The position numbers and the translations under genes are program-made. Source: Bacteroidota bacterium (lineage in GTDB: Bacteria > Bacteroidota > Bacteroidia > Chitinophagales > Chitinophagaceae). From it: a stretch of 31,690 nt of DNA. The stretch covers positions 1 to 31,690 of the forward strand of contig JAEZEI010000060.1 in the NCBI GenBank assembly GCA_023417815.1, given 5' to 3'. Of the stretch, positions 5,275 through 14,671 are shown piece after piece; position 1 is the stretch's first letter; each line of letters begins with the position of its first letter. Under the pieces are notes generated by a model that saw only the letters and a list, made by a program, of their open reading frames with translations, had not been told where the DNA came from and ran no database searches.

Positions 5275-8200
5275 TTAAAGCCTTACCGCGACTTCAACCC
5301 TTTCCTTATCCTGCTTAAGGGGAATGACAAAACTGAATTCCGCACCCTGATGAAGTTTGCCTGTTGCCCGGATTATTCCATTGTGCTGGTGAATGATCTT
5401 ACGGGCAATAGCGAGGCCGATACCGGTGCCTTCATATTTAATGCGGGGGTGAAGCCGCTGGAAGATGGTAAAGATCTTTTCAGCATAGTCGTTTTCAAAG
5501 CCTATTCCATTGTCAGAAATGGATATACGTATGAAAGAACCTTTTGGATCATAGGCATCATTGAAAATGAGTTCACTTACACGGGTGCACCTGATGCTGA
5601 TGTGGGGTGCTTTCTCCTGCCCCGAAAATTTTAGAGCGTTGCTGATAATGTTCTGAAACACCTGTCTCATCTGACCCGGAACCACTTCGGCAGAAGGCAG
5701 CTCATCTATTGTAAAAGAAGCTTTTTTTTCCTCTATCGTAAGCTCAAGGTCGCTCAACACTTCATTAACGATAACATTAAGGTTGCAGCGTTCGAACGTA
5801 GCTGTCACGGAAAGTCTTGTGAAGATGAGCAGATCCTCAACAAGTGCATGCATCCTTCTTGCAGAGGACGTGATTTTGTCGAGGATCTCTCTCGCGTCGC
5901 CAGACAACTCCTGGAAATGCCGTTCATAGAACAGGCTGCTGAACATCAGGATTTTCCTCAACGGTTCCTTTAGATCATGAGATGCTATGGATGCGAACTG
6001 GAACAGTTCATTATTGGTTATTTCCAGTTCATGGTTCGTTTTCTTTAACTCCAGTGTTCGCTCTTCCACCTTTTGCTCCAGGATGTCATTCATCATCCGG
6101 TTATCATGAATGTCTGTGCATGTTCCAAACCATTTAACGATCCTTCCTTCTTCATCCAGCATTGGCAATGCTCTTCCAAGGAACCAGCGATATTCCCCAT
6201 CATACCTGCGGAAGCGGTATTCGATCTCATACGGCTCGCCTGTCTTAATGGAATGGCGCCAGATCTCCCACGCGCGCTCCTGGTCTTCAGGATGAAGAAC
6301 ATTATTCCAGCCTTCATTCTTAGTTTGTTCAAACGTGGTGCCGGTATATTCATACCACCCTGCATTATAGAAAATGTGATTTCCTTCCGGATCGGTAACC
6401 CATACCATCTGCGGCATGAAATCGGTGACAAATTTGAATTCTTCATTGAGCTTTGTAAGCTCCTGGTTCTTTTGCTGGATAGCTTCACGAGCGCGTACCT
6501 GGTCGCTTACCTCGTAGGCAAAAACAAGAATACCATCTATCTCATTCGACTCATTATAGGTGGGTTGGTAAATGAAGTTGAAATATAATTCCTCAACTTC
6601 TTTTCCTTCATCAGGCGAAACCATGATTCTTTCTTCCCGGCCTATATATGTTTTACCTGTTTGATAAACCCTGTCCAGGATTTTAAGGATGTGCTGGCCT
6701 TTCAATTCAGGAAGGGCCTCCAGGATTGGCAACCCGGTAAGTTTCCTGTTCCCAAAAATCCGCTGGTAAACAGGGTTAACCAGGTCGAAGCGGTGCCCGG
6801 GACCTTTAAGTGTGCAGATCATTGCCGGAGCCTGCATAAAAAGATTCTGCAGTATCGTTTTCTGTGCTTCAAGATTTGCTGTACGCTGCATCACCAGCTC
6901 TTCCAACTGGAGGTTTGTCTCTTTAAGAATTATATTCTGCTTTTCAAATTCAGCAACACTGTTATCAGTAAGGGCACCCAGTAACCTGTATGGAATGCCG
7001 TGCTCATTTTTTATGGCCATACCCCGATCCAGTACCGAGACATATTCTCCATCGTTTTTCAGCAACCGGTATTCGATCTCCCATTCTGTTCCATTGTTAA
7101 TGTGATCATCCATTTCCTTCTCCACGCGATTCCTGTCATCTTTATGAATACGATCCTTCCAGAAGCGCGTATTATTGGATTTATCAGAATTATCATAGCC
7201 AAACCAGTTGTAAAAACTGTCGCTCCACCATATATGATCATTAACAAGATCACGGTCGTAAATGGCATCACTGATGGCCGTTGTCACGAGCCTGAACCGT
7301 TCTTCACTTTCAGAAAGTTCACGGGTCCGTTCTGAAACCTTCCGCTCAAGCTGGTCGTTCAGTTGTTTAACCTCTTCCTGCGAAACAATAAGGTCCTGGT
7401 AGTTCTTACGCAGTTTTTGTTCTGCCAGTTTCTTCTCCTGGATATTCGTGAGGTTTACCACCACTCCATCCGTCATCTTGGTCACCGTAACATCAAACCA
7501 AATCTTTTCTCCCGAGATCTTCAATTCAGACTCCAGGTGATATGGATTCCCGGAGAAGATCACATTTTCCATCCGGGTAAGAAATTCTGCATTAAATAGT
7601 GAAGGCAATGATTTTCTAATGGAATGGCCTGCAAGCTTTCCCTTCTTGCTGCTTATTTCATAAAAGGATGTATTAGCCGTTATAATCTCAAGGTCTACCA
7701 GCCTTCCGTTATTTTCCCGGATAGCTTTCAACGCTACAATGGCACTTCTTGTTGCATTGAACACACCTCCGATCATTGAGTTGAGTTCCTTTACCTGTGT
7801 AATGTCCACGAATGTGATCACAACCCCGCCAATATTCCCTCCCTGTTTGATATAGGGAGTAATTCGCATGAGGTGATTACTTCCATTGAACAGTGTAACT
7901 TCCCGTTCAACGGTCTTGTTACTTTTTAATACCTCATTAATGTCGTTAATGAAGGTTTTGTTCTCTCTCAGGTTTGTTGAAATGTGCGATATCGGCCTGC
8001 CGATATCTGAAGGAATAAGGTTTATAAGCTGAACGGCGCCCGGATTGAATTTCCTGATGCGAAGTTCTGAATCAATAAACACCTGGGCCACATTCGCACT
8101 CGCAAAGTAGTTGTTAAGATCATCATTAAGTTCTACAAGCTCCTTTATACGAAGCTGATGTTCTGTATTAAGCGTGTGAAGTTCTTCGTTGAGCGACTGA

Positions 8201-10242
8201 AGCTCTTCGTTGCTTGATTGTAACTCCTCATTTGCAGAGATCAGTTCTTCGTTGCTTGATTGTAATTCCTCATTAGCGGTCTCCAGATTCTCCACAGCCA
8301 TCTGTAGATTATTCCGTGTTTCTTTCAGTTCTTCTTCAAGGTCATGAATATAATTGACAGATACCTGGTCAGTGATCTGCACCGGCATTTCATTCCGCTC
8401 TACCTGTTCCCGGCTTTCGCTCAGGATCACCAGTGTATAGTCGTTTCGTTCAGAAGGCCTGATGTATATATTCAAATTTTTCTCCTTTCCTTCTACTCTA
8501 ACATTGCTGAGGGATACAGAGGTATTTTCCTTTTTGCTTTTCCGCACTGCGGCATTCAGGGGGATGGCCAGTTCCTTTCCCACCATGCGCATGATGTTGA
8601 GGTTAGTGATCCGGTCGGGCAGTGACAAATATTTCCTGAAATCTCCTACAGCCTCCCTGATCTCAAAATTCTGATCAATGTAAACTGCTGCATACCGGTA
8701 CTTCTCTGTAAGTGTTTCGTACATTTCCTTCATCAGGTCCTGAACCGGGATTTCGGCTTTAGCCTTCACGGTTTTCCTGCCTTTGGCGGCACCCGTTAAT
8801 GCGGTTGATGGTATCATTTCCTGGTTGAACCGTCCCTCCTGGCCTGTCTTACGGTAGATCTTCCATTTCCCGTTTATCTCCTGGAAGTTGCTTAAAAGGT
8901 TGGAAGGCGATTCGCTTGGTCCAAGGAAAAGGAACCCCGCCGGGTTTATCGAAAATGCAAAAGTGGACACGATCTTCTTTTGAAGCACATTGTCCATATA
9001 AATAAGCATATTCCGGCAGGTGACAAGGTCGTTCTTTATAAAGGGAGGATCTTTCAGCACATTGTGACGGGCGAAAACGATCTGCTTCCTTATACGGGGA
9101 ATGATCGTGTATTTCTTTCCATCCTTAATAAAATATTTACGTACCTGGTCAGGGCTTATTTCGGAGAGATTTTCAGGAGAATAGGTTCCGGCAGATGCCA
9201 CCTCAATTGCTTCAGGGTCCATATCCGAAGCGAAGATCTTTACTTCGGGGCGCCTGTTTAACTGTTGAATGGCGCGGTCGATAAGAATTGCAATTGAATA
9301 TGCTTCCTGCCCCGTACTGCAGGCCACTACCCAAACTTTCAGCACATCGTCCTCGCTTTTTTCACTTACAAGGGGAATGATCACGTGCTGGTATAACAGT
9401 TCAAATGCCTGGCTGTCGCGAAAGAACTTTGTAACACCTATTAAAAATTCTTTTCCGAGGAACTTACATTCGTCCGGGGATGTTCGGAGTATCTCCAGGT
9501 AATCATCAAACTTCTGGTAACCCAGAAGGCCCATTCGCCTGCTGATGCGGCGGAGAATGGTAGAGGATTTATAATTCCGGAAATCATACTGGCAATGTTT
9601 GTCAATCAGGTTGAAGATCTCCGGAAGTGAGGATTCATCAGGTTTTCCCGCACCGGCCTTTCTTTCAGGCTTCTTTTTGATATAAGTAAAGATTTCGTCA
9701 GGCATTAGTTCAGGTGCAAGGATCAGGTCTGTGGCACCTGTCTGGATGGCGCTGTTCGGCATTCCGTCGAACTTTGCAGTGATAGGATCCTGCACAATTA
9801 CAAACCCCCCGTTCTTTTTTATTTCCTGGATACCCTTTGAACCATCGGTACCCGTACCGGAAAGGATAATGGCTATTGCATTATGGCCTCGGTCAGCGGC
9901 AAGTGAATTAAGGAATATGTCTACCGCAGTATTGGGAGCCTTCTCAAACTTCTTATCCTGGAGCTCAAGTTTTCCTTCGCGGATGGTAAGCATCTTGTTG
10001 TTCGGGATAACATAGATACAGCCTGCTTCTACTTCCATATTATTATCAGCCTCAACCACCTGCATAGGGGTGTGCAGTGAGATAAGTTTTACAAGTAAAC
10101 TTTTATAATCCGGTGAAAGGTGCTGGATAATGATAAAGCTCAGGCTGCCACCCGAAGGCATGTTATCGAAAAACTCATGAATTGCTTCGAGCCCCCCGGC
10201 TGAAGCACCTATTGCAACTATGTAGTGGTTATTTTTACTCAC
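5275..10242 (-). CDS. CheB-CheR-multi-PAS sensor histidine kinase fusion
   Basis: 1655-residue cytoplasmic signalling protein with no membrane segment. It begins with a CheB methylesterase domain (about 5-190; AIGASAGG with Ser14, His41 in IIQHLSPD, Asp133 in SGTGTDG), lacking the usual REC domain. A CheR methyltransferase follows (about 205-465; SAM motif VVACSTGQEAYS at 306-317 and TCRNMLIY). A PAS-like segment (about 500-610) and a coiled coil of repeated NEELQSSNEEL units (about 632-710) come next. Further PAS domains lie at about 713-820, 825-935, 980-1095, 1130-1250 and 1270-1385. HisKA has the phospho-acceptor His1422 (ASHDLKEPL), and HATPase_c has NIISNALKFS, DNGIGF (1577) and GTGIGLAIA (1605). 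There is no receiver domain, so the phosphate must go to another protein. It lies 60 bp downstream of the phytochrome gene and probably shares its transcript. Confidence 0.95.
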   Translation of the reverse strand: MSKNNHYIVAIGASAGGLEAIHEFFDNMPSGGSLSFIIIQHLSPDYKSLLVKLISLHTPMQVVEADNNMEVEAGCIYVIPNNKMLTIREGKLELQDKKFEKAPNTAVDIFLNSLAADRGHNAIAIILSGTGTDGSKGIQEIKKNGGFVIVQDPITAKFDGMPNSAIQTGATDLILAPELMPDEIFTYIKKKPERKAGAGKPDESSLPEIFNLIDKHCQYDFRNYKSSTILRRISRRMGLLGYQKFDDYLEILRTSPDECKFLGKEFLIGVTKFFRDSQAFELLYQHVIIPLVSEKSEDDVLKVWVVACSTGQEAYSIAILIDRAIQQLNRRPEVKIFASDMDPEAIEVASAGTYSPENLSEISPDQVRKYFIKDGKKYTIIPRIRKQIVFARHNVLKDPPFIKNDLVTCRNMLIYMDNVLQKKIVSTFAFSINPAGFLFLGPSESPSNLLSNFQEINGKWKIYRKTGQEGRFNQEMIPSTALTGAAKGRKTVKAKAEIPVQDLMKEMYETLTEKYRYAAVYIDQNFEIREAVGDFRKYLSLPDRITNLNIMRMVGKELAIPLNAAVRKSKKENTSVSLSNVRVEGKEKNLNIYIRPSERNDYTLVILSESREQVERNEMPVQITDQVSVNYIHDLEEELKETRNNLQMAVENLETANEELQSSNEELISANEELQSSNEELQSLNEELHTLNTEHQLRIKELVELNDDLNNYFASANVAQVFIDSELRIRKFNPGAVQLINLIPSDIGRPISHISTNLRENKTFINDINEVLKSNKTVEREVTLFNGSNHLMRITPYIKQGGNIGGVVITFVDITQVKELNSMIGGVFNATRSAIVALKAIRENNGRLVDLEIITANTSFYEISSKKGKLAGHSIRKSLPSLFNAEFLTRMENVIFSGNPYHLESELKISGEKIWFDVTVTKMTDGVVVNLTNIQEKKLAEQKLRKNYQDLIVSQEEVKQLNDQLERKVSERTRELSESEERFRLVTTAISDAIYDRDLVNDHIWWSDSFYNWFGYDNSDKSNNTRFWKDRIHKDDRNRVEKEMDDHINNGTEWEIEYRLLKNDGEYVSVLDRGMAIKNEHGIPYRLLGALTDNSVAEFEKQNIILKETNLQLEELVMQRTANLEAQKTILQNLFMQAPAMICTLKGPGHRFDLVNPVYQRIFGNRKLTGLPILEALPELKGQHILKILDRVYQTGKTYIGREERIMVSPDEGKEVEELYFNFIYQPTYNESNEIDGILVFAYEVSDQVRAREAIQQKNQELTKLNEEFKFVTDFMPQMVWVTDPEGNHIFYNAGWYEYTGTTFEQTKNEGWNNVLHPEDQERAWEIWRHSIKTGEPYEIEYRFRRYDGEYRWFLGRALPMLDEEGRIVKWFGTCTDIHDNRMMNDILEQKVEERTLELKKTNHELEITNNELFQFASIASHDLKEPLRKILMFSSLFYERHFQELSGDAREILDKITSSARRMHALVEDLLIFTRLSVTATFERCNLNVIVNEVLSDLELTIEEKKASFTIDELPSAEVVPGQMRQVFQNIISNALKFSGQEKAPHISIRCTRVSELIFNDAYDPKGSFIRISISDNGIGFENDYAEKIFTIFQRLHPRIKYEGTGIGLAIARKIIHQHNGIIRATGKLHQGAEFSFVIPLKQDKERVEVAVRL

Positions 10243-10302
10243 GCTTTAATACTCATCTTTATATATACCAATGGTTTGCCATTTTTTATAGAGTACCTTT
10301 TT

Positions 10303-11343
10303 TTATTTAATAATAAATGGCCTCAGGGCATCTCTCATTCTACCTGCTGACTGGCGCTCCCGGTCGGTCCAGTTTATGGCCGTGCCTTTTACGCTCTGTT
10401 TCCAGGTTTTAAATGATGTTCTTGGGTGATAGTCCTTTCCATTTTTTTCGAAATGAAGGGCTTCTTCGGGATTTCCACCCCACAACACTTCCCGGGTTTC
10501 CTCCGGGCGGTAGGCGAAGATCACATCACCATTTTTCATGTTGAAGGGTAATACCAGTACCCCCGAGAAGTTGGTTTTGAGGATATCCCTGACGGAAGGC
10601 AGGCTAAAATCCTGGTCTTTTCCCTTTGCCTGCATCCATAGCAAAAGCTCCTCGGCATCGGCATTGGACGGAACACTTCCATAAGTATGTTTCACTCTTC
10701 CATTTATTAGAATGGACGCCCCGGTTGCAGATAAGGCCGCCAGGATCAAAGCCGGTTGTTTCGGCAACTGCCCGGTATGGTAAACCTCCTTCATCAGGAT
10801 CTCCAGGTTTTCCAATGATGATTCTTTCTGCAAAAGCAGGGAGTTGTCTTCCAGGTGAGCGATCCGGGATGAAATAAACTCCGAGGCAATGCTGAAAAAA
10901 GCCTTTTCGATCGACGTCAGGTACCTTGGTGTTTTATGATGACATGCTATCAGCCCCCAAAGCTTTCCGTTGTGCAGGATACGGGTGCTCATGGATGCCA
11001 CAATGTTCATGTTTGCCAGGTACTCCAGGTGAACGGCCGCAACGCTTCGGAGATTGGATGCACTCAGGTCGGTAAACTTGCCGGTTAAAGGATTCAATAC
11101 AGGGTATAGTGCAACCGGGACATAGCTAATATCCGGGATGAGCCTGTACACTGTATTTTGATAGAGTGCCCGCGCCTGCGGTGGAATATCTGATGCCGGA
11201 AATTTATGTCCGAGGTAAGATTCCATTCCCGGGGCCATTTCTTCCGCCACCACATCGCCGTTCCATTCCTGATCGAAACGGTACACCATAACTTTATCAA
11301 ATCCTGAATTTGCGCGGATAACTGTGGCGATCCTTCCGCACAT
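10303..11343 (-). CDS. Bacteriophytochrome, GAF-PHY part (downstream of frameshift)
   Basis: 346 codons holding the GAF and PHY domains of a biliverdin-binding red/far-red photoreceptor. GAF (about 1-165) has GFDKVMVYRFD, the chromophore-pocket motif PASDIPPQARALY, RSVAAVHLEYLANM and LIACHHKTP, including the two pocket His residues. PHY (about 166-340) ends in the tongue region with YRPEETREVLWGGNP and the PRTSF motif. The frame starts exactly where the upstream PAS frame stops making sense, so it is the continuation of that gene in the -1 frame rather than a separate gene. The protein stops right after PHY with no kinase, GGDEF or other output domain. The joined length would be 486 residues, a normal PAS-GAF-PHY module. 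Output may pass to the neighbouring giant kinase (inference). Confidence 0.85.
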   Translation of the reverse strand: MCGRIATVIRANSGFDKVMVYRFDQEWNGDVVAEEMAPGMESYLGHKFPASDIPPQARALYQNTVYRLIPDISYVPVALYPVLNPLTGKFTDLSASNLRSVAAVHLEYLANMNIVASMSTRILHNGKLWGLIACHHKTPRYLTSIEKAFFSIASEFISSRIAHLEDNSLLLQKESSLENLEILMKEVYHTGQLPKQPALILAALSATGASILINGRVKHTYGSVPSNADAEELLLWMQAKGKDQDFSLPSVRDILKTNFSGVLVLPFNMKNGDVIFAYRPEETREVLWGGNPEEALHFEKNGKDYHPRTSFKTWKQSVKGTAINWTDRERQSAGRMRDALRPFIIK

Positions 11344-11762
11344 TCCGTTACTGACCCAGCTTCATTGATTTCCATGATCATTCCGCTGACCATCTGCTGG
11401 AGGAGGGCAATTTCATTGCTATCACCGGGGGTGGACCGTTCAAGTTCAAACAGGATAAACTCTCCTGACCGCCTGATTTCCCCGTCAAAATTTCCGCCGG
11501 GAAAGGATAGCCTTACCGGGGTTGCCACCAGTGAGCTCTTTGAAACCAGGGCTGCCAGGGATTCCATCATTTCGGGTGGAAGAAATTCAGCCAGGTTCCT
11601 GTTTACAATTTCCTTGGTCTGTATACTTAACATGTCAGGGGCGTTCTCGCTTACCTGCAGGATCAACAATGATTCGTCTGTGATAAGAAGAACACCATGG
11701 GGCTGAATAAGATTGGTCTGGTGAAGCGGTACTTTACCACAGAAGGTTTCGTTATTTGTCAT
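11094..11762 (-). CDS. Bacteriophytochrome, N-terminal PAS part (upstream of frameshift)
   Basis: The first 140 residues form the phytochrome PAS domain: Cys8 followed by GKVPLHQTNLIQPHGVL. The spacing from this Cys to IQPHG is the same as in DrBphP-type proteins, so Cys8 is the expected covalent biliverdin site. Domain sequence ends near NEAGSVTE (residue 140, about 11343). Beyond this the frame reads 82 codons with no similarity to phytochromes, while the real continuation is in the -1 frame. One extra A in the GGAATG run at 11341-11346 would give ...TE-MCGRIATV and restore one 486-codon gene. The start overlaps the heme oxygenase gene by 11 bp. This is either a sequencing or assembly error, a real mutation, or programmed frameshifting. 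Confidence 0.8.
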   Translation of the reverse strand: MTNNETFCGKVPLHQTNLIQPHGVLLITDESLLILQVSENAPDMLSIQTKEIVNRNLAEFLPPEMMESLAALVSKSSLVATPVRLSFPGGNFDGEIRRSGEFILFELERSTPGDSNEIALLQQMVSGMIMEINEAGSVTECAEGSPQLSAQIQDLIKLWCTVSIRNGTAMWWRKKWPREWNLTSDINFRHQIFHRRRGHSIKIQCTGSSRILAMSRLHYTLY

Positions 11763-12330
11763 TAAGCGATTTATTTAACCAGGATCTAAATGACGTGAAG
11801 GTTTCATTTGCGGCCCTGATAATTGTAAGATGATCTTGCTGGAAGTTTAGAATTCTGAGGTAGGTTTTCCATTTAGTGCCAACGCTATCGCCGTAGGAGT
11901 CAAAAAAGCGTGTATGCTGGTCCGTCAGACCAAGTTTATCATTGGAAAGAAGCATTTTCCGGATGTATTTTCCGCCAAGAGTACTTCCTTCCAGCACATA
12001 AAGGGCGCCAAATGCCGAAGGAACATCATTGATCTCAGGAAGAAAAGTACTTGACGAGTATTCGGGTTCCTGGTCCAATTCTTCCAGGTCAGAATCAATC
12101 AGTAACGCGGTGTTGCGTTCATCAATATCGGGAAGGATGTCATCCGAAATAAATTTTCTGATCTGCAGGTATACCGGCGCATAGAATGCACGAAAAGTAC
12201 GGAGCAGCTCAATGTAGTTACTCCGGGAATTCAGGCCAGCGATAAAAGGCGCGAGGGTGTGCTCGGCCTCCTGGTGTTGAACAGAGGTCTCAACTTTCAA
12301 CCTTTCTGAAAGAACGACTTTTTCCGGCAT
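11752..12330 (-). CDS. bphO: Biliverdin-producing heme oxygenase
   Basis: Opens heme to biliverdin, CO and iron, supplying the chromophore for the phytochrome encoded immediately downstream (11-bp overlap). The 192-residue product from the ATG at 12330 has LKVETSVQHQEAEHTL, with the proximal heme-ligand His, and the distal-helix signature ALYVLEGSTLGGKYI. The frame is open to an ATG at 12378. That ATG lies inside the recQ terminator hairpin and upstream of a -7 box, so the start MPEKVVLSERL is preferred. Length fits bacterial BphO/HmuO-type enzymes. Placement next to a phytochrome argues for light sensing rather than iron scavenging. Confidence 0.9.
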   Translation of the reverse strand: MPEKVVLSERLKVETSVQHQEAEHTLAPFIAGLNSRSNYIELLRTFRAFYAPVYLQIRKFISDDILPDIDERNTALLIDSDLEELDQEPEYSSSTFLPEINDVPSAFGALYVLEGSTLGGKYIRKMLLSNDKLGLTDQHTRFFDSYGDSVGTKWKTYLRILNFQQDHLTIIRAANETFTSFRSWLNKSLNDK

Positions 12331-12334
12331 CCGG

Positions 12335-12342
12335 TAAAAATA
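12335..12342 (-). promoter_or_regulatory. -7 box of the heme oxygenase / phytochrome operon
   Basis: Minus strand reads TATTTTTA, one base from TAnnTTTG, and lies 4 nt before the chosen ATG (spacer CCGG). This predicts a leaderless transcript and supports the start at 12330. Confidence 0.4.
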
Positions 12343-12368
12343 ATCAGCCGGGGGTAGTTTAATTATAA

Positions 12369-12395
12369 AAGGGTGCAAAAAAATTATGCACCCTT
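12369..12395 (-). terminator. Hairpin terminator of recQ
   Basis: Arms AAGGGTGCA and TGCACCCTT pair perfectly around a 9-nt T-rich loop. On the minus strand TTTTATAATT follows. It lies 27 nt beyond the recQ stop. Confidence 0.65.
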
Positions 12396-12421
12396 AAAAA
12401 CGTGTATCTTATATATGAAAA

Positions 12422-14671
12422 CTAATTCCCGTATTCACATAAAAACTTGATACGCATAAGTTTAAGCTGTTCCCAGTTAAAATTGCTGTCGGCAAGTTCT
12501 TCCTGTGCCACCTGCAATGAGGAGGTAGTACAACCTTTGAAATAATCTATGATCTCTTCCTGCTCATATTCATCTACCATTTCTTCAATGGCATAATTCA
12601 GGTTGAGCTTGGTTCCACTGGCAACAATGGTTTCCATTTCTTCCAGGAGTTCATCTATCCTGAGGTCCTTTGTTTTCGCGATGGTTTCCAGTGGTATTTT
12701 CTTATCTACATTCTGAATGATGAATATCTTGTTGTTCTTTCGGTTAGCCACGCTCTTCATTACAAAATCATCCGGCCGGATAATGTCATTCTCCTCAACA
12801 TAATTTATGATCATATCCAGGAACGGCTTACCATAACGGATTGCCTTTCCTTTACTTACACCGCTGATCTTCTCCAGTTCCTCCATGGTGGTAGGGTACA
12901 TGGTTGCCATGTCTTCAAGGGAGGATTCAAGGAAGATCACGAACGGCGGAAGATTTTTTTCTCCGGCAACCTTCTTGCGCAGTTCTTTTAACTGTACAAG
13001 CAAACGATCATCAACAGCACCTGAAGCCCCGGTTGCGGCTGCATCCTCTTCATCATCTGCGTTGGCATTTTCAAACAGATTGTTCAGCACCACTTTGAAG
13101 GAGGTGGGTTTTTTCAGGAAGGCTTCGCTTTTCTTATTCAGCTTCAGCACGCCATAATCCACGATATCTTTTTCAAGAAGTTCGCGCAGCAACAATTGCC
13201 TGATAAGGCTGTTCCAGAAATGAGGCTCTTTATGTTTACCATTGCCGAACACAGGAAGATTCTCGTGCCGGAACATTTTTATCTGCGGGGTTACATGGCC
13301 CGTGATGATCTGGATGAGATAATCAATATTATACTGCTCGCCCATTTCCTTAATGGTACGAAGCACTGTTACAGCCTCTTCTTTAGCTTCTATCTTTTCT
13401 TTCGGGTTCAGGCAATTATCACAGTTTCCGCAACTTTTGCTGTCGTCGAAAGGTTCACCGAAATAATAGAGAAGGGTCTTCCTGCGGCAAACGCTGCTCT
13501 CTGCGTAGCTAACGGTTTCGCCTATCAGCTGGGCTCCAACCTCGCGTTCGCTCAGTGGCTTGTCGCGCATGAAGTGTTCAAGCTTGGAAACATCTTTGTG
13601 AGAATAATAAAGGATACACTTTCCTTCCATTCCATCCCTTCCGGCACGGCCTGTTTCCTGGTAATAATTCTCAATTGATTTCGGAATATTATAGTGAATA
13701 ACAAACCTTACATCAGGCTTGTCAATTCCCATTCCGAAGGCTATTGTGGCCACAATCACACTTACATCTTCATTCAGGAACTGGTCCTGGCGGGTAGCAC
13801 GCAGCTTGCTGTCCAGGCCTGCATGGTATGCCACCGCTTTGATGCCATTCGCGTTCAGCATGGCAGCCAGCTCCTCGGTTGTTTTGCGGTTGAGGGTGTA
13901 AATGATACCGCTTTTATTCTTATGCGACTGAATGAAACGTACAATGCTCTTATTGGTCTGCTCCACGTTCACCTTGGGCAATACCTCGTAATAGAGATTC
14001 GGCCTGTTGAACGAAGAAATATAGATACCGGGGTTTCGCAATCCCAGGTTCTTTACGATGTCGCTCTGAACTTTTGGCGTAGCGGTGGCCGTAAGGGCTA
14101 TCACCGGGGCCTTGTCGTCTATCAGGTCCATCATTTCCTTCAGCCTGCGGTATTCAGGGCGGAAGTCGTGACCCCACTCTGATATACAGTGAGCTTCGTC
14201 TACCGCGAAGAAAGATATCCTGAGGTCGCGGAAGAAGTCAATATTCTCTTCTTTAGTAAGGGTTTCCGGGGCAACATAAAGCATCTTGGTCCTGCCTGAT
14301 AACAAGTCGTCCTTTACGGTCTTCTGCTGGCTTTTATTCAGCGTACTATTGAGGAAGTGCGCCACATCATCCCGGCTGCTGTAGCTTCTTACCAGGTCTA
14401 CCTGGTTCTTCATAAGGGCAATGAGGGGAGACACGATTATGGCAACCCCATCCGAAATAATTGCCGGGAGCTGGTAGCAAAGGCTTTTCCCTCCACCCGT
14501 AGGCATGATCACAAATGTATCTTTTCCCGCAAGCAGGTTATTTATGATCTGTTCCTGGTTCCCTTTAAATTTATCGAATCCGAATTCCTGTTGAAGGAGA
14601 TCTGTAAGACGTTGATTATTAACAGCGGAATCCGATCCGCTGGTACTGGATTTTGATTTTACCTTAGGCAT
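12422..14671 (-). CDS. recQ: ATP-dependent DNA helicase RecQ
   Basis: 749-residue 3'-5' superfamily 2 helicase for recombination and repair of stalled forks. Walker A is MPTGGGKS (56-63), the Walker B box is DEAH at 158-161 (AVDEAHCISEWGHDFRPEYRRL, including the RecQ aromatic-rich loop), and motif VI is QETGRAGRDG. The RecQ zinc-binding segment follows (CRRKTLLYYFGE ... CGNCDNC), then the RQC winged helix. A full HRDC domain comes next (LRKKVAGEKNLPPFVIFLESSLEDMA ... ISGVSKGKAIRYGKPFL). A C-terminal extension of about 110 residues (IAKTKDLRIDELLEEMETIV ...) looks like a helix-turn-helix and is typical of the longer Bacteroidota RecQ. It is transcribed alone, ending at a hairpin before the heme oxygenase gene. 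Confidence 0.97.
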   Translation of the reverse strand: MPKVKSKSSTSGSDSAVNNQRLTDLLQQEFGFDKFKGNQEQIINNLLAGKDTFVIMPTGGGKSLCYQLPAIISDGVAIIVSPLIALMKNQVDLVRSYSSRDDVAHFLNSTLNKSQQKTVKDDLLSGRTKMLYVAPETLTKEENIDFFRDLRISFFAVDEAHCISEWGHDFRPEYRRLKEMMDLIDDKAPVIALTATATPKVQSDIVKNLGLRNPGIYISSFNRPNLYYEVLPKVNVEQTNKSIVRFIQSHKNKSGIIYTLNRKTTEELAAMLNANGIKAVAYHAGLDSKLRATRQDQFLNEDVSVIVATIAFGMGIDKPDVRFVIHYNIPKSIENYYQETGRAGRDGMEGKCILYYSHKDVSKLEHFMRDKPLSEREVGAQLIGETVSYAESSVCRRKTLLYYFGEPFDDSKSCGNCDNCLNPKEKIEAKEEAVTVLRTIKEMGEQYNIDYLIQIITGHVTPQIKMFRHENLPVFGNGKHKEPHFWNSLIRQLLLRELLEKDIVDYGVLKLNKKSEAFLKKPTSFKVVLNNLFENANADDEEDAAATGASGAVDDRLLVQLKELRKKVAGEKNLPPFVIFLESSLEDMATMYPTTMEELEKISGVSKGKAIRYGKPFLDMIINYVEENDIIRPDDFVMKSVANRKNNKIFIIQNVDKKIPLETIAKTKDLRIDELLEEMETIVASGTKLNLNYAIEEMVDEYEQEEIIDYFKGCTTSSLQVAQEELADSNFNWEQLKLMRIKFLCEYGN

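Noticed and set aside
6073..6588. Plus-strand open frames inside the giant kinase gene
   Set aside because: They are antisense to continuous PAS and kinase coding sequence, with no promoter or recognisable domain.
11094..11340. The last 82 codons of the phytochrome N-terminal frame as a real domain
   Set aside because: They are out of frame over sequence that encodes a well-conserved GAF domain in the -1 frame.
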